NCBI GenBank assembly: GCA_934230115.1
Contig: CAKQEI010000002.1
Span: forward strand, 5,642 to 69,641
From: an uncultured Prevotella sp.
Lineage (GTDB): Bacteria; Bacteroidota; Bacteroidia; Bacteroidales; Bacteroidaceae
Direction: 5' to 3'
Length of the DNA stretch: 64,000 nucleotides
Shown here: one piece after another, positions 42,504 through 50,814 of the stretch
How the letters are laid out: the number at the start of each line of letters is the position of its first letter
Numbering within the stretch: the stretch's first letter is position 1
Translations under genes and position numbers: made by a program
Notes under the pieces: generated by a model
What the model was told of the DNA's origin: nothing
Databases searched by the model: none
The model's input: only the letters and a program-made list of their open reading frames with translations

Positions 42504-42689
42504 TTACTCAGCTACTTCCTTAACGATAGCCACCTTGCCACGATAGTATCCGCAAGTTGGGCATACTGTGTGGTATACATAGTAAGCGCCACAGTTAGGG
42601 CATACTGCCAATGTAGGAGCTACTGCCTTATCATGAGTTCTTCTCTTAAGTGTACGTGTCTTTGACTGTCTTCTTTTAGGATGTGCCAT
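42504..42689 (-). CDS. rpmF: 50S ribosomal protein L32
   Basis: 61 residues beginning [20 protein letters not shown], with a zinc ribbon of four cysteines (Cys30, Cys33, Cys43, Cys46). This is the zinc-binding form of L32; no cysteine-free paralogue is seen here. It lies 6 nt after the DUF177 gene and 14 nt before fabH. Confidence 0.97.
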   Translation of the reverse strand: MAHPKRRQSKTRTLKRRTHDKAVAPTLAVCPNCGAYYVYHTVCPTCGYYRGKVAIVKEVAE

Positions 42690-42695
42690 TTTTCT

Positions 42696-43229
42696 TTAAT
42701 CTTTAATTATTGTTTTTAATTTTTCTAATCCATTCCAACGGGGGTCTACCGCCTGCACTTCATCCTCGCCACTACTTCGGGTAGCTGAGTGTTCTTCAAG
42801 AACCTTTATCATCGCCGCGTTACATTTTCCAGGTGTATGCACGTGCTTAGCGGGAATGTTGAGCAGTATAAATTCGTAGATAAACCACGCCACATCCAAC
42901 AAGCCTTCACGCTCGTCGACTGTGATGAGGTCGTCGTCCTCGGAATACTCTTCTCCAAATTTAGCAACAAGACGGTCGTCCGTCTCTATTGGCTGCTCCA
43001 TATCATCAAGACAACGGTCGCACGGAATAACGACAGTGCCTTCGGTATGGAAGTCGAGCTCAAAATAGTTCTCCGTGCGCTTTACATTTATAGACACACT
43101 TATGTTGCCACGCTTGATTTCGTCCTCGTCCAACGACTCGAAATAAGCGTCGCTCAAATTGAAGTTGAGTGTGCTTACACCCTCGTTCAATTCCTTCAAA
43201 TCTATTTTAAGATCTTCTAAATTACACAT
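42696..43229 (-). CDS. yceD: DUF177/YceD-family protein
   Basis: Conserved protein linked to large-subunit rRNA processing and L32 in other organisms. I choose the ATG at 43229 (MCNLEDLKIDLKELNEG, 177 residues) over one 11 codons upstream. The DUF177 fold begins here, and a near-perfect promoter lies inside the longer version, leaving almost no leader. The CxxC pair (VIPCDRCLDDM, about residues 69-72) and the C-terminal DPRWNGLEKL motif, which commonly ends this family, are present. Confidence 0.88.
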   Translation of the reverse strand: MCNLEDLKIDLKELNEGVSTLNFNLSDAYFESLDEDEIKRGNISVSINVKRTENYFELDFHTEGTVVIPCDRCLDDMEQPIETDDRLVAKFGEEYSEDDDLITVDEREGLLDVAWFIYEFILLNIPAKHVHTPGKCNAAMIKVLEEHSATRSSGEDEVQAVDPRWNGLEKLKTIIKD

Positions 43230-43237
43230 TTGGTGTG

Positions 43238-43270
43238 CAAAGTTACGAATATTTTCCGACATACAACAAA
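43238..43270 (-). promoter_or_regulatory. Promoter of the yceD-rpmF-fabH operon (near-leaderless)
   Basis: Minus strand: TTTG (43267-43270), 21 nt spacer, TAACTTTG (43238-43245). Transcription would start within a few bases of the ATG at 43229, so the mRNA is probably close to leaderless. Confidence 0.65.
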
Positions 43271-43301
43271 ATCTTTACAAAGTTTTTGATATTAAGTGTT
43301 T

Positions 43302-44483
43302 TTATTTCTTCAGTTCGATGCGGAATGTAGTTCCAACACCCACTTCTGAGCTTTTCACCCATATTTTTCCCTTGTGATACTCCTCTATGATACGCTTTGC
43401 GAGCGAAAGTCCAAGTCCCCATCCGCGCTTCTTGGTTGTGAATCCCGGTCGGAACACGTTGCGTATGTCTTTCTTGCGTATGCCCTTGCCCGTGTCAGCC
43501 ACCTCTATCACGACCTTCGTAGGCTCCTCGAATATCCTTAGCGTTATCGTGCCTTCGCCGCCCATAGCGTCAACAGCATTCTTCGAAAGATTTTCTATCA
43601 CCCATTCAAACAGCGACGCATTTATCTTGACCACTATGTCGCCTTCAGGAAAGTCGCGCACCATTTTCACCTTGTTTGACGTGCGGCGGTCCATATAGTC
43701 GATTACATGTTCCATCACCTCCTTAAGGTCGGTATCAACTGGTTCGGGCAACGAGCCAATTTTTGAGAATCTATCAGCAATGAGTTGCAGACGTTTCACG
43801 TCCTTGTTCATCTCTGGTATCAGATCGTCGTCGGGATAAGTCTCCTTGAGTATCTCCACCCACGCCATAAGGCTCGATATTGGAGTGCCAAGCTGATGGG
43901 CGGTCTCTTTAGACAGTCCCACCCACACCTTGTTTTGTTCTGCCCTCTTTGATGTGAGCAGGGCAAAGATGGCTATTACGACAAATATCATCACCACACC
44001 TAATTGTATATAAGGATAGGAGGCAAGTCGGCGCAGCATCACCGAGTCGTCGTAGCACACATTAATATAATCAGCCGATGATATACTGTCTGTGTTATTG
44101 TCGTCAATGGCAATACGTATATCTCGGTCTTCGCGCATAAGCTTGCGTCCCATATATTGCACAAAGCGCATGGTGTCCTCTGCGTTCTCACAATCCTTAA
44201 TGTCGATATTGCGATATGCCTGTACATTTCCATTCGAGTCAAGCACAATCACAGGGATTGTATTGTTGCCGTTGATAACCTTCAGCACAAGGTTTATGTC
44301 GGTGTTCTCGTCGGCACGGTTGAGAGTGCGCATTGCCTCTGCCCACACCTCCATTTTGTTGTGTTCCTCCATAGCAAGGTCGCGTATGAGGATATGCGAC
44401 ACAACAAGCGACGCCACGGCGATAACCACCGCGGCGAACACCAGTAATATCTTTACTCTACGTATTTGGTCGGTCCATTGCAT
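43302..44483 (-). CDS. Sensor histidine kinase (orphan)
   Basis: 393 residues starting at the ATG giving MQWTDQIRRVKI; an extension upstream is not kinase-like. Two membrane segments (about 11-31 and 158-177) bracket a periplasmic sensor domain of about 125 residues. The cytoplasmic part has an H-box SKETAHQLGTPISS with His196, an N-box (NLSKNAVDAM), G1 DTGKGI, an F-box region, and G2 GWGLGLSLAKR. There is no HAMP domain, no receiver domain and no adjacent response regulator. It is last in the long minus-strand run that starts with fimbrillin genes, after a Hanks kinase gene. Confidence 0.92.
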   Translation of the reverse strand: MQWTDQIRRVKILLVFAAVVIAVASLVVSHILIRDLAMEEHNKMEVWAEAMRTLNRADENTDINLVLKVINGNNTIPVIVLDSNGNVQAYRNIDIKDCENAEDTMRFVQYMGRKLMREDRDIRIAIDDNNTDSISSADYINVCYDDSVMLRRLASYPYIQLGVVMIFVVIAIFALLTSKRAEQNKVWVGLSKETAHQLGTPISSLMAWVEILKETYPDDDLIPEMNKDVKRLQLIADRFSKIGSLPEPVDTDLKEVMEHVIDYMDRRTSNKVKMVRDFPEGDIVVKINASLFEWVIENLSKNAVDAMGGEGTITLRIFEEPTKVVIEVADTGKGIRKKDIRNVFRPGFTTKKRGWGLGLSLAKRIIEEYHKGKIWVKSSEVGVGTTFRIELKK

Positions 44484-44572
44484 ATAAATGTATAACGCAA
44501 TTATCGACAAATTATTATTGAGGTTTATTGAATTAGTATTGCAATGAAAGCTCACACTAAATGATGAGAGCC

Positions 44573-45523
44573 TCACCAGAGACTACTATCCATCACCTTA
44601 TTGGCAGCTCCAGCAGAAACAGAATCGTTGTTTACGGTGTCTGCCGTTGTGGTTTGGCGTGCGTTCATCATCACACCAATGACGACAAGCAGCACCAATG
44701 CCAATGCTATGAGGAGGGCGTTCACCACGACTAACGATCTGCCCTTGTCAGCCATCAGAAGCCTCACCTGCGCAATGTCTGCAGGACGATGGACACAATC
44801 GGCTGTAGCACACTTCCGCCCCACCCTCACCAGTTGCTTGCTACGTACAGCCTCAGCCATATACTCCAACACCTTTCCAAACGAATAGATGTCGGCGCTG
44901 GGACTGCTTACAGCATTTGGCTGCAACTGCTCGGGGGCTATATAGCCACGTGTGCCAGCCGGAATCTTAAGCACGCAGAACGTCTCGCTGTCCGATAGTC
45001 CAAAATCTATCAGCTTTACGTCGCCGCCACGATGTGTAAGCATGATGTTCGACGGCTTGATGTCGCGGTGTACTATCTGCTTGGCGTGCATATACTCCAT
45101 AGCATCAAGCAGCTGAGCAGCTATCTTATGTACCACCTCTTCAGTCATCTTGCCGCCTTTCACAGCCGTCTCAAGCGTCTCGCCGTCCACATATTCCATG
45201 ACAATGCAGTCGCCCAATTCGCCCACTGACTCCATGCTTATAGTGCGGCAGATGTTGGGATGATCGAGCTGCAATCCTATCTCAAACTCCTTCATCAGCG
45301 CCTGACGATACACCGGCGTATAACGAAAATCAGTCTTCAGGCATTTCAGTACATAACGCTTGCCATACCTCACGGCTGTGAACATACGTGCATGGCCCGA
45401 CTTCGACACATAGCACTCGCTGATATTGGTGAATCCGTTGTCGGCTCGTGCTACGTTAAAATCCGATTCGCTATCTATGTCCACCACATATCCCGAAGTA
45501 GGGCGGTTTTCACTGTCATTCAT
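44573..45523 (-). CDS. Membrane-anchored Hanks-type Ser/Thr protein kinase
   Basis: 316 residues. The N-terminal kinase domain has the VLKCLK lysine (Lys60), HRDIKPSN (Asp154, an RD kinase), DFG (Asp173), GTRGYIAPEQ, and the DIYSFGKVLEYM helix. The Gly-rich loop is degenerate (SKSGHAR). A single membrane segment (about 264-286) follows, with a short 30-residue extracytoplasmic tail and no PASTA repeats. It sits 7 nt after a DNA-binding-like gene and 89 nt before the histidine kinase, at the end of the fimbrillin/LRR gene run. Confidence 0.92.
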   Translation of the reverse strand: MNDSENRPTSGYVVDIDSESDFNVARADNGFTNISECYVSKSGHARMFTAVRYGKRYVLKCLKTDFRYTPVYRQALMKEFEIGLQLDHPNICRTISMESVGELGDCIVMEYVDGETLETAVKGGKMTEEVVHKIAAQLLDAMEYMHAKQIVHRDIKPSNIMLTHRGGDVKLIDFGLSDSETFCVLKIPAGTRGYIAPEQLQPNAVSSPSADIYSFGKVLEYMAEAVRSKQLVRVGRKCATADCVHRPADIAQVRLLMADKGRSLVVVNALLIALALVLLVVIGVMMNARQTTTADTVNNDSVSAGAANKVMDSSLW

Positions 45524-45530
45524 AATCTGT

Positions 45531-46097
45531 CTAAATTATCTTTCTCACTATCGAAAGTCCGCCATTGCGTCCTGCTACAAAGGGTGGTGTACGTTCGCCA
45601 TTACGCTCTATATACGGCAGGTACAACGGCTGTTCCTTAATAAAACATCCTGTTACAAACATATCATCCGACTGCAACTTGCTGTTATGCGCTTCGACTA
45701 CACGATATGCACTATCGCCTATGTATTCAAGACGAAGCAGACGATTGGGTGCCCACCCTATCTCCACATTATCACCTCGCTCCAAATCGCTGCTCACAAG
45801 TTGGCAAGCATCAAAAAACGACGAATTGTAGCGTGTGCTGTTCTTCAGCCAAAGCATAAACGAGGCATAGTCCTTATGTCCTATATATGCCGATAGAGAG
45901 TCGAGGGTCAGCATGCGCGGCTTATGGCTGTCGCTGACATAGCCATACAGTCGCTTCAACGTCGACGGCGACACGGATATCTCATGACGGAGGCGCAGCT
46001 TCACCGAGAACTCCTCAAAGTCGGTGGTCGTGGTAAGGTGCTTGCCATAACGCTCCTCGACAAGTCGTTTCAGCTCTTCTATTTCTGGTGTGTTCAT
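45531..46097 (-). CDS. Putative DNA-binding regulatory protein
   Basis: 188 residues from the ATG (MNTPEIEELK); a GTG two codons earlier is possible but less likely. The N-terminal 75 residues are helical with ISVSPSTLKRLYGYV and LTLDSLSAYIGHKDYASFMLW, a pattern that looks like a Bacteroidota helix-turn-helix domain and recurs in the 74-residue protein at 41168. The C-terminal 110 residues are beta-rich (VEIGWAPNRLLRLEYIG, FIKEQPLYLPYI), perhaps an SH3-like or ligand-sensing domain. It lies 11 nt after the FN3-LRR lipoprotein stop and 7 nt before the kinase gene. Confidence 0.7.
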   Translation of the reverse strand: MNTPEIEELKRLVEERYGKHLTTTTDFEEFSVKLRLRHEISVSPSTLKRLYGYVSDSHKPRMLTLDSLSAYIGHKDYASFMLWLKNSTRYNSSFFDACQLVSSDLERGDNVEIGWAPNRLLRLEYIGDSAYRVVEAHNSKLQSDDMFVTGCFIKEQPLYLPYIERNGERTPPFVAGRNGGLSIVRKII

Positions 46098-46108
46098 AGT
46101 CACTTCAT

Positions 46109-47740
46109 TTAAATGTCATCAATTATATTCTCAAACTGGTCCCAGTATGACTTTGCCCGATAATACTTCTCCCTGCCTTTCGGCACATGCACACGGCACG
46201 TCTTCAGAAAGTCGGTAGCAACATTGGCAAATGTGTTGTCATAGCATACTGGTGGCAATGCAGCTCCGATGTAAATGTCAGTAAGCGGACAACCGTCGAA
46301 GACGTATTCGTTTATAATGACCACTTTCTTGCCAAGGCGCACCGTGGTAAGGTGGCTGCATTTCTGGAACAATCCGGAAGGCAGCTGCTTAAGGGTGGAG
46401 GGCAGCACCACTTCCTTCACCTTGCTGTTATAGAAGGCGCACATACCCAACTTGGTCAGTCCGTCGGAGAATACGAATTTCTCTATGTTGCTTTCGCGGA
46501 AGGCATAGTCGCCCACGCTCTCTATGGTAGAGGGCAATGTGTATTCGCCCTTCTTGCCCATCGGGAACCAGAGGATGCACTTGCCATCGACACTCAGGAG
46601 TACGCCGTCCTTGCTCATGAAGTGAGTGTTGGCTGCCGACACGTCGATGGTCTCCAGCAACGTGCATCCTGCCGATGGACTTACGGCACTTACCGATGCT
46701 GGGATAGTGATGCTACGCAGAGAGGTGCAGTCCTCGAAGGCTTCCTTCTCTATCTTGACAGCTCCCATTGGCAGCTTGATGGTATTCAGACCAGTGCAAG
46801 CACGAAACAGACCTACGCCTATAACTCCGTCCTCTGTAAATCGTGATTCGCCATACTCGCCACCACCCGCAACGATGCTTGCTCCCGAGATGTCGAGGTC
46901 GGCAAGACGTCCGGCTGTAGGATGGTTCTCCTCGTCGCGTCCTGCCATGATGCGCAGCGTGCGCAGATCGTCGCCATTGAGCGGACCTACCAGAGAAAGA
47001 CTGGTAAGATTGAATATCTGGTCGCCGAGGAGGGTGGAAAGGATGCCTGACTTACCAAGCACGACGGCTGATGAGGTGGTGAACTGGATGGCTTCGCCTT
47101 CCGACTCGCCGATGCTGTTGACTGCAAATGGCTTGATGGTATACGTTATGTTGGGCTGCAGACCGTCAATAAGCAGACTGTACATTCCCTTGTCGTCAAC
47201 CTCATCACTCTGCATAATGGTCTTCTCGCCACCCTCGATGCCTTCGCCCAACACATGGCAACCGCAGGATGTAATGGGGTCTCCGCCATTGTCCGTGATG
47301 CTGTAGCCTACAATAAGGCTGACCGGAGCACTACTCAGCACTTCTGCCTTGCTTACCGTGGGGCGTTTGTTGGGCTGCGTGGCAAAGCTAACCATCTCGC
47401 CAGAAAGCGAGGCTGAACCGTTGGTGCCATGAAGCATATAATAATAGGTGGTGCCGGCATGGAGCGAGGATAGGTGCATACTGACATTGCCGTCGGCATC
47501 AGCCAATACTTCCTGCCTCTCAGACATGCTCTTGTCATTGCCATAACTGAACCAAAGACTGGGCATGTCCACTCCCTTGTCCTTGACACACTTGCCCGAC
47601 AGTGTGGCTTCTGTACGACTGATGTCCGTAGCCGGAAGCGTCTGGAGGCGAGGCTCAAAGTTGTACGGACTGTCGCTGCTGCAAGAGCTGACCATTACGA
47701 CAGCCATCAACAATAATATATAGAGAATACGATTATTCAT
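46109..47740 (-). CDS. FN3 and BspA-type LRR surface lipoprotein
   Basis: 543-residue lipoprotein (VSSC, Cys20). Two fibronectin-III-like domains (about 30-125 and 128-225) are followed by BspA/TpLRR leucine-rich repeats (about 300-490) with units such as IEKEAFEDCTSLRSITIPAS and IESVGDYAFRESNIEKFVF. The C terminus (VHVPKGREKYYRAKSYWDQF) is the usual end of these proteins. BspA-type repeats in oral Bacteroidota bind host matrix proteins or other bacteria, so adhesion is a reasonable guess. It lies 16 nt after the PEGA-like gene and 11 nt before the regulator gene. Confidence 0.88.
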   Translation of the reverse strand: MNNRILYILLLMAVVMVSSCSSDSPYNFEPRLQTLPATDISRTEATLSGKCVKDKGVDMPSLWFSYGNDKSMSERQEVLADADGNVSMHLSSLHAGTTYYYMLHGTNGSASLSGEMVSFATQPNKRPTVSKAEVLSSAPVSLIVGYSITDNGGDPITSCGCHVLGEGIEGGEKTIMQSDEVDDKGMYSLLIDGLQPNITYTIKPFAVNSIGESEGEAIQFTTSSAVVLGKSGILSTLLGDQIFNLTSLSLVGPLNGDDLRTLRIMAGRDEENHPTAGRLADLDISGASIVAGGGEYGESRFTEDGVIGVGLFRACTGLNTIKLPMGAVKIEKEAFEDCTSLRSITIPASVSAVSPSAGCTLLETIDVSAANTHFMSKDGVLLSVDGKCILWFPMGKKGEYTLPSTIESVGDYAFRESNIEKFVFSDGLTKLGMCAFYNSKVKEVVLPSTLKQLPSGLFQKCSHLTTVRLGKKVVIINEYVFDGCPLTDIYIGAALPPVCYDNTFANVATDFLKTCRVHVPKGREKYYRAKSYWDQFENIIDDI

Positions 47741-47756
47741 AATCGGTACGTTTTTT

Positions 47757-48812
47757 TTACTTGCGCTTTGTTATCATTCCCGTCTTTCCAAGACATATTC
47801 CTACACCTATACATCCCTGCCATTGCTTGCCTGCAATGGTCAGTGCCGACGCACTGAAGCTGAATCGTCCTACCGAAGCTACAACGCCAAGCTCTGCCGT
47901 AAAGCCTTTATGGCTGAACTCCTCGTTGCGTAGCCAACCGCCGCCCTCGCTGTCGGCAAGCTGCCATGCGGTGGTCTGACTGCCGTAGCCCACACCTTCG
48001 AATATGTTGAGCAAGCCATTCAGACGATGTATGCCACCCACGGTGAGGACATACGCAGAAGTCTGCGTGCGTCCGGTATAATAAGGAGTATTGCTGGTAG
48101 AGGGTCGATAGCCGTCGCTATTGCACGAACCTATCGTCGTAGGCGCCGAATGCAGATTGCTGCTCACATGCACATAAGCACCATGACGACGCATCAAGGC
48201 TGCCATTACGCCCCACGAGGGTCCGTCGGTATGGAGTGAGGCTGTGAGCAACGTGAAGGCATGGAGCTGAACTATGCGTCGGGGCGGTGCCACGGTTACG
48301 GTGTCGACGATGGTCTGGGTGTATACTATAGTGTCGTGCTTCTCCACTACAGCGGTCTGTGGCAGGCGGAGGCGCATCTCGTAGGTCATGCGACTCTCAA
48401 GCTTCGTGCCGAACTTATAGTCGCGCAGCACTCCCCATTGAGGATGTTTCAGCGTTATGCTCTTGGTACCCTTGGGTAGGAAAAGCCATATCTCGCCCAC
48501 CTTGTCGCGACGTTCTACAATGCCTAAGGGCGAAGAGAAGGCAAAGTCGGCAGGTGCCACTACCTTGAGCAGTGCGCACGCCTCGCCGTTAAGGTCGCGT
48601 ACGGCATCGATGAAGGCGCTCACGTCGGTAGGCAACTGACGGAAGCTTGCCACCGTAAAGGTGCTGTCTGCCGCTGCCGGCACGACTGTCGCCACCGAAG
48701 CCTTAGCATCGCTCAACGACAGACACGACAATATCATAGTATACACCACGCAAAGCATAACTTTACGTAGCGTAAAGGACAACTTTACATATGCCTTCTT
48801 TATACTTTTCAT
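47757..48812 (-). CDS. PEGA-like domain protein with a C-terminal beta-rich region
   Basis: 351 residues with an N-terminal signal or membrane segment (about 15-35). Next comes a domain of about 85 residues (LNGEACALLKVVAPADFAF then GEIWLFLPKGTKSITLKHPQ and GVLRDY) that I recognize as a recurrent Bacteroidota module resembling PEGA domains. The C-terminal half is Gly/Ser/Tyr/Thr-rich with alternating hydrophobics, consistent with outer-membrane beta strands. The stop-to-start gap to its upstream neighbour is 1 nt, so the two are tightly coupled. Function unknown. Confidence 0.75.
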   Translation of the reverse strand: MKSIKKAYVKLSFTLRKVMLCVVYTMILSCLSLSDAKASVATVVPAAADSTFTVASFRQLPTDVSAFIDAVRDLNGEACALLKVVAPADFAFSSPLGIVERRDKVGEIWLFLPKGTKSITLKHPQWGVLRDYKFGTKLESRMTYEMRLRLPQTAVVEKHDTIVYTQTIVDTVTVAPPRRIVQLHAFTLLTASLHTDGPSWGVMAALMRRHGAYVHVSSNLHSAPTTIGSCNSDGYRPSTSNTPYYTGRTQTSAYVLTVGGIHRLNGLLNIFEGVGYGSQTTAWQLADSEGGGWLRNEEFSHKGFTAELGVVASVGRFSFSASALTIAGKQWQGCIGVGICLGKTGMITKRK

Positions 48813-48813
48813 A

Positions 48814-49845
48814 TTACTCTAAATTAAAGTCGGATATTTCAATTACTCCATCACTACCACTTACAGTTGCCGACGGCTGCCACGTGCGCACATGGATGAG
48901 TGGCATGGAGGCATTGCGGAAGTCCCACAGCAGAAACAGCCAGCCGTCGTCGGCATAGCGGTCGCTCTGATAGCGCTGGCGCAGCGACACTCCGTAGATG
49001 CCGTCTTTCGTGGGATGGCGCATTATGCGGAAGTCGGAGAAGCGCACGTCCACCTTCTTGTTCATGCCGAACACCTTGGAGAGTCGCGAGAGATAGTCGG
49101 CCTTGGTATGGAGGGCGTAGCTCACACGGCTGTCAGCGCCCACCTTGGCTTCATCCTTCGACTGACGTACTACGTTGCCCACAATAATGAGCGCGTCGTT
49201 GCTGAACACCTGACGTAGGAAGTCGATGTCCTTCGTGGTGTATGCCGTGCGCAGATGCTCGCAGTAATTGAGTATCTGACGGCGGCGTGTGGCGTCGGTT
49301 TCCTCCAGCTTTCCGCTTATTATCTTGGAAGCCTCAGCATAGAACGGACTGTTGTGCGCCATCGTGCGCACGTCCACAGCTGGCAGTCTCACCTCCTTAC
49401 GGCTTACTTTAGCAGCAGATTGCTGACCATGCACATCCTCCGCACTACCGTCGATGGCAGATGTCTGCCCCTCAGGTGCTGTCATTGTAGGCTGCAAGGA
49501 GTCGGCTGACGTAGCGGTAAAGACCACGATGCCCTGCATGTCGACATATCCTTCACGACCCGTAGACAATTCGCGGAAGCGCAGACGACCGCCACGAAAC
49601 TGTGTGTCGAGCATACATCCACGCAGCGGGATGCGGAACATCACGTTGCCACGCGCGTCCTCCACCACATACTGTCGTTCGCCGTTGGTCATGGTCTGCT
49701 CCACAAGCTGCATGCCCTCGCTCGTGCCGTAGCGCGTCTCGGTCGTCACATTATTATATTTTCCAATAGGCAGCACCCACAAAGCCACTGCCCACAAGGA
49801 AAGAATCAGCACAAGGGCTGATAATACATACGTTATTTTCTTCAT
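48814..49845 (-). CDS. Membrane-anchored protein with NTF2-like C-terminal domain
   Basis: 343 residues with one N-terminal membrane segment (about 7-28), a linker with short repeats (about 35-150), and a C-terminal domain of about 160 residues. That domain contains QILNYCEHLRTAYTTKDIDF, FSNDALIIVGNVV, IMRHPTKDGIYGVSL, WLFLLWDFRN and IHVRTWQP. It reads like a SnoaL/NTF2-type fold found in many Bacteroidota proteins of unknown role. It lies 10 nt after a fimbrillin gene and 1 nt before the PEGA-like gene, so it may help process or anchor the surface structure. Confidence 0.75.
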   Translation of the reverse strand: MKKITYVLSALVLILSLWAVALWVLPIGKYNNVTTETRYGTSEGMQLVEQTMTNGERQYVVEDARGNVMFRIPLRGCMLDTQFRGGRLRFRELSTGREGYVDMQGIVVFTATSADSLQPTMTAPEGQTSAIDGSAEDVHGQQSAAKVSRKEVRLPAVDVRTMAHNSPFYAEASKIISGKLEETDATRRRQILNYCEHLRTAYTTKDIDFLRQVFSNDALIIVGNVVRQSKDEAKVGADSRVSYALHTKADYLSRLSKVFGMNKKVDVRFSDFRIMRHPTKDGIYGVSLRQRYQSDRYADDGWLFLLWDFRNASMPLIHVRTWQPSATVSGSDGVIEISDFNLE

Positions 49846-49855
49846 TCAGAAAGTG

Positions 49856-50752
49856 TTATTGCCAGTCCTTTATCTCACCGCCGATTTCTATCTTCACTTG
49901 CTCGGGGTCTTTTGAAATGATAAGGTTGACAAGATTTTCCACACCTGGTTTATAATTGAATCGGCTCTCATAGAAATAGCTCACACCGTTTACCTCCACT
50001 TCAAGGAATGGCATACTTGTAGTGATGTTCTGCGGCACGACGATGGCAGAATAGCTGGTCTCGTCGTCCTGATGAGCTATGATGCTCTGGCGTGCCATCC
50101 TCGGATTGTACGTGACGATGCCTTGGCGTAGGTCGACTGTGGCAGAGGTGAAGGTGCTGTGTATATACACCTTGGCTTTGGTGGGCAGCTCGCCTTCGAA
50201 GTCCTCGCCCTTTATCAGGCGTATGCGTAGCTTGCTCATGATGTGATGAAACAAAAGAGCAACGGGCGAATCCGACGCTGTGACACTCTTCTGCGAAGCA
50301 AAGAGCAGGTCGCTCGCCTCATAGCCACCAAGCGATGTGGCTGTCTTCGGGGTGTTTTGGTCGAGAGCCACGCTGAAAGGCTGACTGTCGAGACTGAGCA
50401 CTTTATCCATGCGTGGACAGATGGCATAGACATTGAATGTGCCGTCGTCCCAATAGAGGGGACGTACTGATGTCCATTTGTCGCCGTCGTAGGTCAGCGC
50501 ATCGTTGTTGGCAAGATTGCCTCCCAACTCCATTGGTTTTTCAGTGTTTGCCACATACAGTCCTATGCGGTCGCCTATCTCGAAGTCGGTTTCCGTGGCA
50601 CGTGTCTGCGACGGATGCTTCACAACGAACGTCATCGGCGTCGACTTGGCATCCTTGTATTGCGGATTGGCATCATCTGAGCAAGCCGCAAGAAACGCTG
50701 CCCCTACAATGCTGACACTCATACAAGCCCACCTTATTATATTATTCTTCAT
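49856..50752 (-). CDS. Fimbrillin-family (Mfa-like) lipoprotein
   Basis: 298-residue lipoprotein (LAAC, Cys24) with the fimbrillin layout. The N-terminal beta domain contains the Arg of SQTRATETDFEIGDRIGLY, where such pilins are often cleaved. Then come WTSVRPLYWDDGTFNVYAI, GGYEASDLLFA, LLFHHIMSKLRIRL, and a second domain with YSAIVVPQNI. The tail ends IKDWQ. Fimbrillins assemble by strand exchange after N-terminal processing. There are 62 nt between it and the upstream hybrid gene. Confidence 0.85.
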   Translation of the reverse strand: MKNNIIRWACMSVSIVGAAFLAACSDDANPQYKDAKSTPMTFVVKHPSQTRATETDFEIGDRIGLYVANTEKPMELGGNLANNDALTYDGDKWTSVRPLYWDDGTFNVYAICPRMDKVLSLDSQPFSVALDQNTPKTATSLGGYEASDLLFASQKSVTASDSPVALLFHHIMSKLRIRLIKGEDFEGELPTKAKVYIHSTFTSATVDLRQGIVTYNPRMARQSIIAHQDDETSYSAIVVPQNITTSMPFLEVEVNGVSYFYESRFNYKPGVENLVNLIISKDPEQVKIEIGGEIKDWQ

Positions 50753-50814
50753 TCTTTGTCTTGTTTATTATTATTACGTTACTCACATTCACTGCTGCAG
50801 CCTGCATTTCTGCT

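Noticed and set aside
44484-44576. Extended N terminus of the histidine kinase overlapping the Hanks kinase gene
   Set aside because: The extra 31 residues are Asn/Ser-rich and precede the normal short cytoplasmic start before the first membrane segment; the ATG at 44483 is preferred.
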